Assembly: GCA_964448105.1 (NCBI GenBank)
Contig: CAYUVK010000003.1
Coordinates: forward strand, 30,968 to 94,967
Reading direction: 5' to 3'
DNA from: CAVQBP01 sp964448105
Lineage (GTDB): Bacteria; Bacteroidota; Ignavibacteria; Ignavibacteriales; Ignavibacteriaceae
DNA length: 64,000 bases
Shown here: positions 26,834-34,606 of the stretch, piece by piece
Layout of the letters: each line of letters begins with the position of its first letter
Numbering within the stretch: position 1 is the first letter of the stretch
Program-made: the position numbers and the translations under genes
The notes under the pieces: model-generated
Told to the model about the DNA's origin: nothing
What the model saw: only the letters and a program-made list of their open reading frames with translations
Database searches by the model: none

Positions 26834-28092
26834 TGAAAAGAATATCAGATTTATCGATTTCAAATTCTTATCTCAATAATATTAATCTGCTTAAAAACCA
26901 GTTAAGCACATTAAATACGCAGATTTCCACCGGCAAGAAAATTAATAAACCTTCCGATTCCCCGAGTGGTACATCACAAATATTAAGAATGAATAATCAA
27001 ATTTCACAAATGGATACTTTTACAAGTAATATTCAAAACGGACTTGCCTTTGTGAATGAAACTTCGTTTGCAATGGAATCAATACAATCCGAAGTTGTAA
27101 ATGTTTTAACAAGTCTTACTTCTGTACAAAATGCAGCAAACGACGGAAATTTAAGCTCTTTTGCAGATCAAATAGATCTTTCACTACAATCAATCTTAAA
27201 TTTTGCAAATTCCGAATATGACGGCAAATATATTTTCTCCGGTACTGATCAATCCGGTAAACCATATGGTTATACAGCAGACGGTAAATCTGTAGAAGTA
27301 AAGTTGAATGATGTTTCAGGAGAGCAGAGTATCCGGCTTTCGCCTAATGTTCTCCAAAAAATTAATATGACCGGTCAGGAAGTATTCGGTACAATAGTAA
27401 AACAGGATGGGAACATCGATGTAAACAGCAACATAAATGATGTTATCTCAAATCAAATGAATATTTATGATGCAGAGGGAAATCAATATACGTTAAACTT
27501 AAATTATACAAAAACTGCTGCTAATACATATTCTCTCAGTTATGATATTTTGGATTCAAGCAATAATTCAATTTATTCAACTCCACCGACAGCTAAAACA
27601 GTTGTATTCGATTCTACAACTGGTGCAATGAAATCGTTAGATGGAAGCAGTTCATTTTCATTTAATATTAATGATTCATCGAAAAAGATTAATTTCTCTT
27701 TGGATCTTAGTTCACTTGAAGAAAAAAATTCAAGCTCTTCCGTTTCGTTATCGGCTAATCAAAAAAATGATATTTTTAATACTCTAATTTTAATTAGAGA
27801 TAACTTAAAGAATGGAATAAAGCCTACTGATGAACAGGTACAAATTGTAAAAGATTTTAGTGCCAGGATTGTGAATAATTTATCAGCGAACGGAAATATT
27901 GCAAATCAATTAAATGATACTTCAGATTTGATTACAAACCAGCAAACCAACGTTGAAGTATTATTATCACAAAAGCAAAATGTTGATATTGCAAAAGCTG
28001 TAACGCAACTTCAAAACATGAATTATACGTTAGATATGAATTATAAACTGGCATCAATGTTTTTACCCCAATCTCTATTGGATTATCTATGA
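26833..28092 (+). CDS. flgL: Hook-filament junction protein FlgL with FlgE-like insertion
   Basis: 419 residues, about 100 more than typical FlgL. The N-terminal flagellin-like D0/D1 is intact (LNTQISTGKKINKPSDSPSG, then YDGKYIFSGTDQSGKPY), and the C-terminal helix contains DIAKAVTQLQNMNYTLDMNY. Residues about 200-308 form an inserted region (NIYDAEGNQYTLNLNY, DILDSSNNSIYS, VVFDSTTGAMKSLDGS) that closely resembles the first D2 unit of FlgE in this locus (SIYDTFGEQYTLNVNY, EVLDSDGNSVGTS). Domain transfer between axial proteins is inferred. Overlaps motA by 4 nt. Confidence 0.93.
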   Translation: MKRISDLSISNSYLNNINLLKNQLSTLNTQISTGKKINKPSDSPSGTSQILRMNNQISQMDTFTSNIQNGLAFVNETSFAMESIQSEVVNVLTSLTSVQNAANDGNLSSFADQIDLSLQSILNFANSEYDGKYIFSGTDQSGKPYGYTADGKSVEVKLNDVSGEQSIRLSPNVLQKINMTGQEVFGTIVKQDGNIDVNSNINDVISNQMNIYDAEGNQYTLNLNYTKTAANTYSLSYDILDSSNNSIYSTPPTAKTVVFDSTTGAMKSLDGSSSFSFNINDSSKKINFSLDLSSLEEKNSSSSVSLSANQKNDIFNTLILIRDNLKNGIKPTDEQVQIVKDFSARIVNNLSANGNIANQLNDTSDLITNQQTNVEVLLSQKQNVDIAKAVTQLQNMNYTLDMNYKLASMFLPQSLLDYL

Positions 28093-28868
28093 AATTCAAA
28101 TATGGGGCATTTATCGGGTTTGGACTCGGAGTACTTTCAATATTCGGCGCCTTTATTTTTGAAGGCGGTTCATTTAAAGCTTTGTTTCTCTTTCCTCCAC
28201 TAATAATTGTGTTTGGAGGAACTTTTGCAGCTGTAATTATTGGTTTTGGTCTGGAAAAATTTATTGATGCGATGTCGGTAATTAAACTTGCATACTGGCC
28301 TCAAAAGTATAATTTAACAAAACTTATAAATAATTTTATAGAATTCTCTATAATATCTAGACGGGAAGGACTTTTAACTATTGAAAAATATATCAACAGG
28401 ATTGATTATTCCTTTCCTAAAAAATTAATTAGATATGCAGTAGATGGTACGGATCCTCAATCATTGGAAAACTTAGCTTTCACGGAAATGAAAGCAATGG
28501 AAGAAAGACATTTTTCTAATATCCAGGTGTTTTCAAAGATGGGTGGATATGCACCTACTATGGGAATTATTGGTACAGTTATGGGTTTAATTATGACATT
28601 AGCGAGTGCCGGAGAAAACCCCAATGTACTCATTCACAACATAGCAACAGCATTTATTGCAACACTCTGGGGGATTGTTAGCGCAAATATTTTATGGTTT
28701 CCAATTGGTGATAAATTAAAAAAATGTCATTCGGACGAAAAATATATGATGGAGATTTCACTGGAAGGAATACTAGCATTGCAGAACGGGGAAGTACCGT
28801 CGGTAATAAAAGCAAGACTGTTAGGCATGCTACCCCAAAAAGAACAAAGAAAGCTTCTTTTTCCTTAA
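28089..28868 (+). CDS. motA: Flagellar stator protein MotA (first stator)
   Basis: 259 residues, four transmembrane helices: an N-terminal pair (FGLGVLSIFGAFIFEGG, PPLIIVFGGTFAAVIIGFG), a cytoplasmic loop with SRREGLLTIEKYINRID, and a C-terminal pair including YAPTMGIIGTVMGLIMTLA and ATLWGIVSANILWFPIGDK. It is of the shorter Bacillus/PomA type, unlike the second MotA at 30992. Forms the ion channel with MotB encoded in the overlapping next frame. Confidence 0.95.
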   Translation: MKFKYGAFIGFGLGVLSIFGAFIFEGGSFKALFLFPPLIIVFGGTFAAVIIGFGLEKFIDAMSVIKLAYWPQKYNLTKLINNFIEFSIISRREGLLTIEKYINRIDYSFPKKLIRYAVDGTDPQSLENLAFTEMKAMEERHFSNIQVFSKMGGYAPTMGIIGTVMGLIMTLASAGENPNVLIHNIATAFIATLWGIVSANILWFPIGDKLKKCHSDEKYMMEISLEGILALQNGEVPSVIKARLLGMLPQKEQRKLLFP

Positions 28869-29548
28869 TTTCTAATGTAAAGCTTTCAGAGATTGATCCA
28901 GAGAAAGACCGCTACTTAATTACTTATGCGGATGTTATAACATTACTGCTCGGTCTGTTTATTATACTTTATACAATTTCAAATATTGATATAAAAAAGT
29001 ATGATAAAATAAAATATGCTTTTGAAAATTCTTTTAGCAGCAGAAGTAGGAAGATAATAGATCTAAATACAAAATCCGGAGATTTAATTGTTACTCCTGT
29101 TGACGAACTTAGAAATCACCTTAGACAGCTTATTACCGAAAACGATTATGGAAAGGTAATTAAACTTGAGGAAAATGAACATGGGATCATAATACATATT
29201 CTTGATGAAATTTTGTTTGCGTCCGGGAGTGCTGATTTAAATAAAAATTCACTTCAAATGCTTAACAAAATTGCATCACTCTTAAACAAGATTCCAAATG
29301 AAATAAGAATTGAAGGTCATACTGATAATGTTCCAATAAATACATCTAGTTTTCCATCAAACTGGCATTTATCGGTAATGAGAGCTTTAAATACGGCTTA
29401 TTATTTAATTAATAATGAAAATTTAAAAGCAGAAAGAGTTTCTATTGTTGGAAATTCAGAATATAAGCCTATAGCTTCCAATGAAACAGCTTCAGGCAGA
29501 GCTCAAAATAGAAGAGTTGATATAGTAATAGTAAGAGAGCAAAAATGA
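28724..29548 (+). CDS. motB: Flagellar stator protein MotB (first stator); start uncertain
   Basis: The transmembrane helix carries the ion-binding Asp in YLITYADVITLLLGLFIILY, followed by an OmpA-like peptidoglycan-binding domain (IRIEGHTDNVPINTSSF, NWHLSVMRALNTAYYL, RAQNRRVDIVI). The only ATG in frame is 28724, giving a 145-nt overlap with motA and about 47 residues that look like shadow sequence. No ATG, GTG or TTG occurs between it and the membrane helix, so initiation at a rare codon such as ATT 28868, overlapping the motA stop, is possible. Confidence 0.9.
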   Translation: MSFGRKIYDGDFTGRNTSIAERGSTVGNKSKTVRHATPKRTKKASFSLISNVKLSEIDPEKDRYLITYADVITLLLGLFIILYTISNIDIKKYDKIKYAFENSFSSRSRKIIDLNTKSGDLIVTPVDELRNHLRQLITENDYGKVIKLEENEHGIIIHILDEILFASGSADLNKNSLQMLNKIASLLNKIPNEIRIEGHTDNVPINTSSFPSNWHLSVMRALNTAYYLINNENLKAERVSIVGNSEYKPIASNETASGRAQNRRVDIVIVREQK

Positions 29549-29925
29549 AAATAACAACACACCAATTCGGTGAAATTGAATTCCAAAAGGAGCATATAGT
29601 AAAATTCACCTCCGGTTTGATTGGGTTTGAAACCCTACAAAATTATGTGTTAATAAAAACCGAGGATGAACTTTTTTACTGGTTAAACTCTGTTGAAAAA
29701 CCGGAAATATGTTTCCCGATGGTTGGAATCAGGGTAATTGACGAATCTTTCCCGATGGAAAAAAATTACGAAGCTTTCGGGATAGTAACGTTAAATAAAG
29801 ATCCTTTGAAGATTACTATAAACTTGAAATCGCCTGTTTATCTTAACCAGGATGATAAAATCGGATATCAGACGATTTTAAGTAATAGTAATTACAGCAT
29901 GAACTACAATCTTTTTAAGCCGTAG
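29545..29925 (+). CDS. fliW: Flagellar assembly factor FliW
   Basis: 126 residues. Family features: FGEIEFQKEHIVKFTSGLIG near the N-terminus, FYWLNSVEKPEICFPMV, and late KITINLKSPVYLN. FliW antagonises CsrA and is titrated by flagellin, coupling flagellin synthesis to export. It overlaps motB by 4 nt, and csrA follows after 17 nt, the classic fliW-csrA pair. Confidence 0.95.
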   Translation: MKITTHQFGEIEFQKEHIVKFTSGLIGFETLQNYVLIKTEDELFYWLNSVEKPEICFPMVGIRVIDESFPMEKNYEAFGIVTLNKDPLKITINLKSPVYLNQDDKIGYQTILSNSNYSMNYNLFKP

Positions 29926-29942
29926 TTAAATAAGGCAAATAA

Positions 29943-30203
29943 ATGTTAATTCTTACTAGAAAAATAAATGAAGAAATAATAATAAATTCTGAAATCAGGA
30001 TTAAAATTTTATCTATAGCTGAAAACCAAATTAAGATAGGTATTACAGCTCCCGGGAATATGGAAATATTAAGAGGCGAGATTTATGAACGTGTTAAAAA
30101 CATTGCAATAAATATCCCTGTTGGAAAGGTAAGTGTTGATGATAAAGTCAGGGAAGAAATTAAAGATTTATCAAAACTTAAAGTAAATAAAATTTCAAAT
30201 TAA
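29943..30203 (+). CDS. csrA: Translational regulator CsrA
   Basis: 86 residues. The start MLILTRKINEEIIINSEIRI shows Leu4 and Arg6, and the second RNA-binding segment EILRGEIYERV contains Arg44 and Glu46. CsrA binds GGA motifs and blocks translation; in species with FliW its main target is flagellin mRNA. The C-terminal extension (KVSVDDKVREEIKDLS) is typical for CsrA that binds FliW, longer than the 61-residue enterobacterial form. Confidence 0.95.
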   Translation: MLILTRKINEEIIINSEIRIKILSIAENQIKIGITAPGNMEILRGEIYERVKNIAINIPVGKVSVDDKVREEIKDLSKLKVNKISN

Positions 30204-30207
30204 TATT

Positions 30208-30942
30208 ATGCCGGATAAAAAAGTAACCATATTGGTTGTTGATGATTCAGATTTAATTAGGCATACTTTAACAAATTTCTTTGACGACTATGTTGTTGAA
30301 GTAGTTAATTGCCTGGATGGCCTGGAAGGGATTCAAAAAGCTTTAAAGTATATACCGGATCTCATATTTCTTGATCTAATGATGCCCAATTTTGACGGTG
30401 TTAAAATGCTCCAGGTAATTAAAGTTATCGATACATTGAAAAATATCCCGGTTATTATAATTAGTGGAAATACAAGTAAAGCAAATGTTCTAGCTGCAAC
30501 CGAGGCAGGAGCTCATACAGTTATTCCAAAACCTCTCAAAAAAGATGTTATTATAAATAATGTTAATGAAATCCTGGGTGTTGATTTTTTAAAAAATGCA
30601 AAAAAAATTAATACGGCAGAAGATGAAAACAAGCAAATACTAAATCAGCTTCGTAAAATATTTCTTGAGCATTATCCATTAAAAAAGCAAAAAATTGATA
30701 AAGCCCTGGAATCAAAGAATAAAGATTTGCTGTATAGTCAAGTACATGAAATGAAAGGCGCTGGGGGTACAATAGGTTACCCTATTATTAGCATTGTTTG
30801 TAACGATATAGAGAAAGCTCTAGAAATTCCGGCAATTGACTGGGATTATATAAAAACAAAATGCAGCCAAATTTTTACTATTGTTGGAAAAATAGAAAAT
30901 TCAAAAACTATTTTAGGGAATACTATTACATTTTTAAAGTAG
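30208..30942 (+). CDS. Response regulator REC-HPt fusion protein
   Basis: 244 residues. REC domain (about 6-125) with acidic pair DD at 12-13, phospho-acceptor Asp56 in LIFLDLMMPNFDG, and Lys in the VIPKPLKK segment. A C-terminal HPt domain follows with His180 in VHEMKGAGGTIG. It therefore could receive and relay phosphate without a DNA-binding output. Starts 4 nt after csrA. The partner is unknown; the DHp-containing regulator at 33006 is one candidate. Confidence 0.88.
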   Translation: MPDKKVTILVVDDSDLIRHTLTNFFDDYVVEVVNCLDGLEGIQKALKYIPDLIFLDLMMPNFDGVKMLQVIKVIDTLKNIPVIIISGNTSKANVLAATEAGAHTVIPKPLKKDVIINNVNEILGVDFLKNAKKINTAEDENKQILNQLRKIFLEHYPLKKQKIDKALESKNKDLLYSQVHEMKGAGGTIGYPIISIVCNDIEKALEIPAIDWDYIKTKCSQIFTIVGKIENSKTILGNTITFLK

Positions 30943-30991
30943 TATTTAAAATAATAGTATTTCAATTTAATAATTATTGTAGAAGAGTAAT

Positions 30992-31849
30992 ATGTTTGTT
31001 ATAGTTGGAATAGCTGTTGTTATAATATCTATAATCACTGGTTTTTTAATCGCCGGCGGTAACTTAGTTTTATTAATGCAATGGGCGGAGTTTATTGTTA
31101 TAGCGGGGGCCGCAGTTGGAAGCCTTCTTATATCTTCCCCTCTTTCATTGCTTAAAAAAATATTTGCAGAAATACCAAATGTTATAAAAGGCAATCACTA
31201 TTCTAAAGCCGATTATCTGGAATTACTTAAATCCTTTAACGATTTATTTCTTGTTGCCCAAAGGGATGGTTTATTATCGATAGAAAAACATGTCGAAAAT
31301 CCTGAAGAAAGTGATATCTTATCTCAAAATAAAAAATTTATAAATAATCACTTTATAAGAGATTTCTTCTGTGATACGATGAAAGTAATGTTAACAGGCG
31401 GTGTTCCACCTCATGAACTTGAAGGTTTAATAGATACTGAAATTGAAACATTTGAAATTGAATCAAAACCCATTGCTGCAACACTTACAAAAGTAGGAGA
31501 CTCTTTGCCAGGGTTAGGTATTGTAGCCGCGGTTTTAGGTATTATTATTACAATGAGCTCGATTGATAAAGGGGCTCAAGTTGTTGGAGAACATGTTGCT
31601 GCTGCTTTAGTTGGAACATTTTTAGGAGTCCTGATGGCATATGGTTTTGTTAATCCTCTTGCGTCCAGTGTAGAACATAGTATCGAAAATAAAATACGAT
31701 TCCTGTATACTATTAAAAGTTGTATAGTCGCATATGCAAAAGGCAATCCCCCTATTATCGCCGTAGAAATTGCTCGAAGAACAATTTTTTCAGAGGAACG
31801 TCCTTCATTCTCAGAACTGGAAAATTATGTAAGAGGCAAGAGTGCTTAA
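30992..31849 (+). CDS. motA: Flagellar stator protein MotA (second stator)
   Basis: 285 residues, the longer proteobacterial MotA type. N-terminal helices (VIISIITGFLIAGGNLVLLM, EFIVIAGAAVGSLLISSP), cytoplasmic loop with AQRDGLLSIEKHVENP, and C-terminal SLPGLGIVAAVLGIIITMSS with VAAALVGTFLGVLMAYGFV. Distinct from the first MotA in length and motif detail. Overlaps the second motB by 8 nt. Confidence 0.95.
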   Translation: MFVIVGIAVVIISIITGFLIAGGNLVLLMQWAEFIVIAGAAVGSLLISSPLSLLKKIFAEIPNVIKGNHYSKADYLELLKSFNDLFLVAQRDGLLSIEKHVENPEESDILSQNKKFINNHFIRDFFCDTMKVMLTGGVPPHELEGLIDTEIETFEIESKPIAATLTKVGDSLPGLGIVAAVLGIIITMSSIDKGAQVVGEHVAAALVGTFLGVLMAYGFVNPLASSVEHSIENKIRFLYTIKSCIVAYAKGNPPIIAVEIARRTIFSEERPSFSELENYVRGKSA

Positions 31850-32606
31850 TCCTGAAGGAAATCCAATCATAATTAAAAAGAAAAAAGGGCATCATGATGG
31901 TGGCCATGGTGGAGCCTGGAAAGTTGCTTATGCTGATTTTGTTACTGCAATGATGGCTTTATTCATTGTCTTATGGATTTTAGGTCAAGATCAAACAATA
32001 AAAGAAGCTGTTGCACATTATTTTAAAGATCCAATTGGATTTTCTGACAAAGGGAAAAATATTTTAGAAGGAAATACTTCCCAGTTTATAGATCTTGATC
32101 TGAAAAAGACACTCGATCAAAGGGAAACAGAAAAGCAAGAGTTAAAAAAAATGGGGGAGAAAATTTTAAATGAACTTTCAGATGATCCTAATTATATTAA
32201 TTTAGTCAATCAAATTAAAATAGAAATTGTAGATGAGGGCTTAAGAATTGAAATCATCGATTCTACAAACGACATTTTCTTTGAAATTGGCAATGCTAAA
32301 CTAAAACCTGCTATGGTTAGTCTATTACAAAAAATAGGTGATCAACTTTCACGGCTGCCGAATAAAATAGTTATTGAAGGGCATACTGATTCACGTCCGT
32401 ATCACGGAAATAATATTGGATACACTAATTTCGAGTTAAGCGCTGATAGAGCTAATTCTGCAAGAAGAGCTTTATCAATCAGTAAACTGAACCCTAATCA
32501 AATTGAAGAAATTAGGGGTTATGCAGATAGAAGATTAAGAGATAAAAAAGATCCATATAGTCTTGTGAACAGGCGAATTAGTATTATTGTAAAGTATCTA
32601 AATTAA
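31842..32606 (+). CDS. motB: Flagellar stator protein MotB (second stator)
   Basis: 254 residues from GTG 31842, overlapping motA. The N-terminal KKKKGHHDGGHGGAWKVAYA leads into the helix with ion-binding Asp (YADFVTAMMALFIVLWIL), the E. coli-like MotB type. The OmpA-like domain has IVIEGHTDSRPYHGNNI, SADRANSARRAL and SLVNRRISIIV. The two MotB helices in this locus differ markedly, so the organism likely has two stator types. Whether they use different ions cannot be told from sequence alone. Confidence 0.94.
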   Translation: MLNPEGNPIIIKKKKGHHDGGHGGAWKVAYADFVTAMMALFIVLWILGQDQTIKEAVAHYFKDPIGFSDKGKNILEGNTSQFIDLDLKKTLDQRETEKQELKKMGEKILNELSDDPNYINLVNQIKIEIVDEGLRIEIIDSTNDIFFEIGNAKLKPAMVSLLQKIGDQLSRLPNKIVIEGHTDSRPYHGNNIGYTNFELSADRANSARRALSISKLNPNQIEEIRGYADRRLRDKKDPYSLVNRRISIIVKYLN

Positions 32607-32612
32607 AAAAAA

Positions 32613-33005
32613 GTGAAAAATATTATTGTTGTTGAAGATGATCCTTTTTCCCAGGAGTTTTATAAGTACCTTTTAAAAAGGGAGGGTTATCTGCCTTTAA
32701 TTATTGAAGAGGGGGATTTATTATTTAAAGAATTAAAGAATGGATCAATTTCTTTAATTATTATGGATATAAATTTGAAGAATACTTATCTTAATGATGA
32801 AAAAGTTGACGGAGTAATTTTATCCAGGTTGGTTAAGGAAAATCCTAAATATTTAGAGATCCCAATTTTACTTGTTACGGCATATTCATTGGTTACTGAT
32901 GGACCGGGATTCTTTAAAGAAAGCTTGGCTGAAGATTATATTACAAAACCAATTATGGATTACAATCTTCTTTTGGAAAAAATAAAAAAATTGGTTGAAG
33001 GTTAA
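32613..33005 (+). CDS. Single-domain response regulator (CheY-like)
   Basis: 130 residues forming one REC domain: acidic pair in VVEDDPF, phospho-acceptor Asp52 in LIIMDINLKN, Thr in LLVTAYS and Lys in DYITKPI. No output domain. Starts at GTG 32613, 6 nt after motB, and abuts the next regulator. FliM retains a CheY-binding segment, so a motor-binding role is possible, but the closest family cannot be assigned by eye. Confidence 0.85.
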   Translation: MKNIIVVEDDPFSQEFYKYLLKREGYLPLIIEEGDLLFKELKNGSISLIIMDINLKNTYLNDEKVDGVILSRLVKENPKYLEIPILLVTAYSLVTDGPGFFKESLAEDYITKPIMDYNLLLEKIKKLVEG

Positions 33006-33665
33006 ATGACAAAAGATCAAATTTTAGTTGTAGAGGATGAAAAAGATACAAGGTATATTCTTGATAAGTTATTATCAAAAAACGGTTATGAAGTTGTAAC
33101 ATCTGTAAATGGTGAAGAAGCTATTGAAATTTTAAAGCAGCACAAACCCAAGGTTATAATTGCAGATTGGACCATGCCGATTATGGATGGTATTGAGTTG
33201 TGCAAAATTTTAAAAAATGATGAAAAATATAAGTTGATTTATTTTATAATTTTAACCGCAAGGGCCTCGTTAAAAGACAGGGTTATCGGACTTGATGTTG
33301 GTGCAGACGATTTTCTAGTTAAACCCGTCGATAACCAGGAACTATTGGCAAGAATAAGATCAGGTATTAGAATTCATAATCTCCAAAATGAATTAAAAAA
33401 TATCGAGCATAATAAAGCTATTATTGAAATGGCATGTACAATTGGACATAAAATAAATAACCCTTTAGCAAGCCTTCTAATGTCTATTAAAAATATTGAA
33501 GATGAGTTAAATTCCGATGAAAAAGAAAAATTTAACGACGATTTCAGCATTACCCACCAATCCATCGAAAAAATCAAATTTTTAGTAAATGATTTAATAC
33601 ATCTCCAAAATCCGGATTTAATTGAATATACACCGGACCAAAAAATGGTCAATTTAGGCAAATAA
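33006..33665 (+). CDS. Response regulator with DHp domain but no kinase ATPase
   Basis: 219 residues. REC domain (about 4-122) with Asp54 in IIADWTMPIMDG, Thr in LTARASLKDR and Lys in FLVKPVDN. A C-terminal two-helix DHp/HisKA domain (about 138-205) follows, with a perfect H-box IGHKINNPLAS, His148. The protein ends without the CA ATPase domain. It could accept phosphate from another kinase or act as a phosphatase or phosphotransfer module. It directly abuts the preceding regulator. Confidence 0.85.
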   Translation: MTKDQILVVEDEKDTRYILDKLLSKNGYEVVTSVNGEEAIEILKQHKPKVIIADWTMPIMDGIELCKILKNDEKYKLIYFIILTARASLKDRVIGLDVGADDFLVKPVDNQELLARIRSGIRIHNLQNELKNIEHNKAIIEMACTIGHKINNPLASLLMSIKNIEDELNSDEKEKFNDDFSITHQSIEKIKFLVNDLIHLQNPDLIEYTPDQKMVNLGK

Positions 33666-33668
33666 TCC

Positions 33669-33695
33669 TAAAGTAATTCCCCCTTTTTTCGATTA
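33669..33695 (+). promoter_or_regulatory. Candidate sigma-28 (FliA) promoter
   Basis: TAAAGTAA (33669-33676) and TTCGATTA (33688-33695), separated by exactly 11 nt, match the sigma-28 pattern TAAAGTTT-N11-GCCGATAA at 6 of 8 and 5 of 8 positions, including the CGAT core. Predicted transcription would begin near 33702, just before the ribosome-binding site GGGAG (33703-33707) and ATG 33714. FliA itself is encoded at 15761. The call rests on pattern matching alone. Confidence 0.5.
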
Positions 33696-33713
33696 TAGAT
33701 TAGGGAGTTTACC

Positions 33714-34358
33714 ATGTTGGATAAAATTAAGGATATACAATTAAATCTGAATGGTTCGAAAACAAACTATTATACTGGTCAGTATAGCAGAAATAATTTT
33801 GCAAAAAAAGATTTTCAATATACTGATACATTAAAGTGTTCCGAAGCCGTTCAATACATAATGCAGAAAAAGTGGCAGATCAAAGAGCTGTTTTTTTTGT
33901 CTGGGAAAAATCTGTCTGTTTCGTTTGTGGCATCAGAGATTGAGTTTCATACAATCATCGATACAAACGAATTGAATTCGTTGTCTAAAATTGACTATTC
34001 AATAAGCTCTGAAAAAGAGGTTCATGATGAAAAGAAAAAGTTAACAGCTTTTATTTCTTTGGACATTACGGAAAAAGATTCAAAAGGAAAGAATATTGAA
34101 AGTGAACTACCTGGAATTAAAATGCTGATTAAAAGACTATTTTCACTTAATATCGAAAATGAACTGAATTCAAATGATAGTACAGTGTTAAACAATCTTT
34201 TTGATGATATAATTGAGTTTATAAGTTTTGATATGTCTTACATTAACTATAGTCTCTTTGAATTTATTGCAAAATTAACAGGTTCAAAAATTAATGTAGC
34301 CCCGATAGAAAACAATCCTCTAATAACCTTGAACAAAATACAAGTAGAAAAAGTTTAG
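33714..34358 (+). CDS. Unknown soluble protein at the end of the flagellar locus
   Basis: 214 residues, not recognised. No signal peptide or membrane helix. Contains SEAVQYIMQKKWQIKELFFL near residue 50, an acidic middle (SSEKEVHDEKKKL) and a predicted helical C-terminus (NLFDDIIEFISFDMSYINYS). Ribosome-binding site GGGAG 6 nt before the ATG. A sigma-28 promoter candidate immediately upstream suggests late flagellar-phase expression. It is separated by 48 nt from the response regulator and followed by a 248-nt gap that ends the flagellar region. Confidence 0.65.
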   Translation: MLDKIKDIQLNLNGSKTNYYTGQYSRNNFAKKDFQYTDTLKCSEAVQYIMQKKWQIKELFFLSGKNLSVSFVASEIEFHTIIDTNELNSLSKIDYSISSEKEVHDEKKKLTAFISLDITEKDSKGKNIESELPGIKMLIKRLFSLNIENELNSNDSTVLNNLFDDIIEFISFDMSYINYSLFEFIAKLTGSKINVAPIENNPLITLNKIQVEKV

Positions 34359-34473
34359 ACTTACAACATCTCTTATCATAATTAGCAGATATTTAATCCA
34401 TCTTTTTGTGAAGAAAATTTAATTTTTATTTCTTAAGTTACATTTTAGATTATATAAGAATATTATTTACATT

Positions 34474-34505
34474 AACCGTTTTTGTTCAAAAGACTAATAA
34501 CGGTT
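34474..34505 (+). other. Inverted repeat upstream of the PLP enzyme gene
   Basis: AACCGTT (34474-34480) and AACGGTT (34499-34505) form a 7-bp inverted repeat with an 18-nt spacer, about 100 nt before the gene at 34607. It could be an operator or minor hairpin. Nothing else was recognised in 34359-34606; no SAM riboswitch core is present. Confidence 0.3.
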
Positions 34506-34606
34506 CAGTTCTTGCTGATAAATAGGAAAGTAAAAAATAAACAGGCAAGAATTTTTACATAACATAACTTATCAAGTTAAATAAAAATGAAAGGAAGGGG
34601 AATATC

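Noticed and set aside
33675..33709. Hairpin AATTCCC/GGGAGTT that could hide the ribosome-binding site of the gene at 33714
   Set aside because: The sigma-28 promoter reading places the transcript start near 33702, so the left arm would not be in that mRNA; it could matter only for read-through transcripts.
34370..34400. CTCTTATCAT before the Cys/Met PLP enzyme, reminiscent of the start of a SAM-I riboswitch
   Set aside because: The downstream conserved G-rich core, pseudoknot elements and a terminator are absent.
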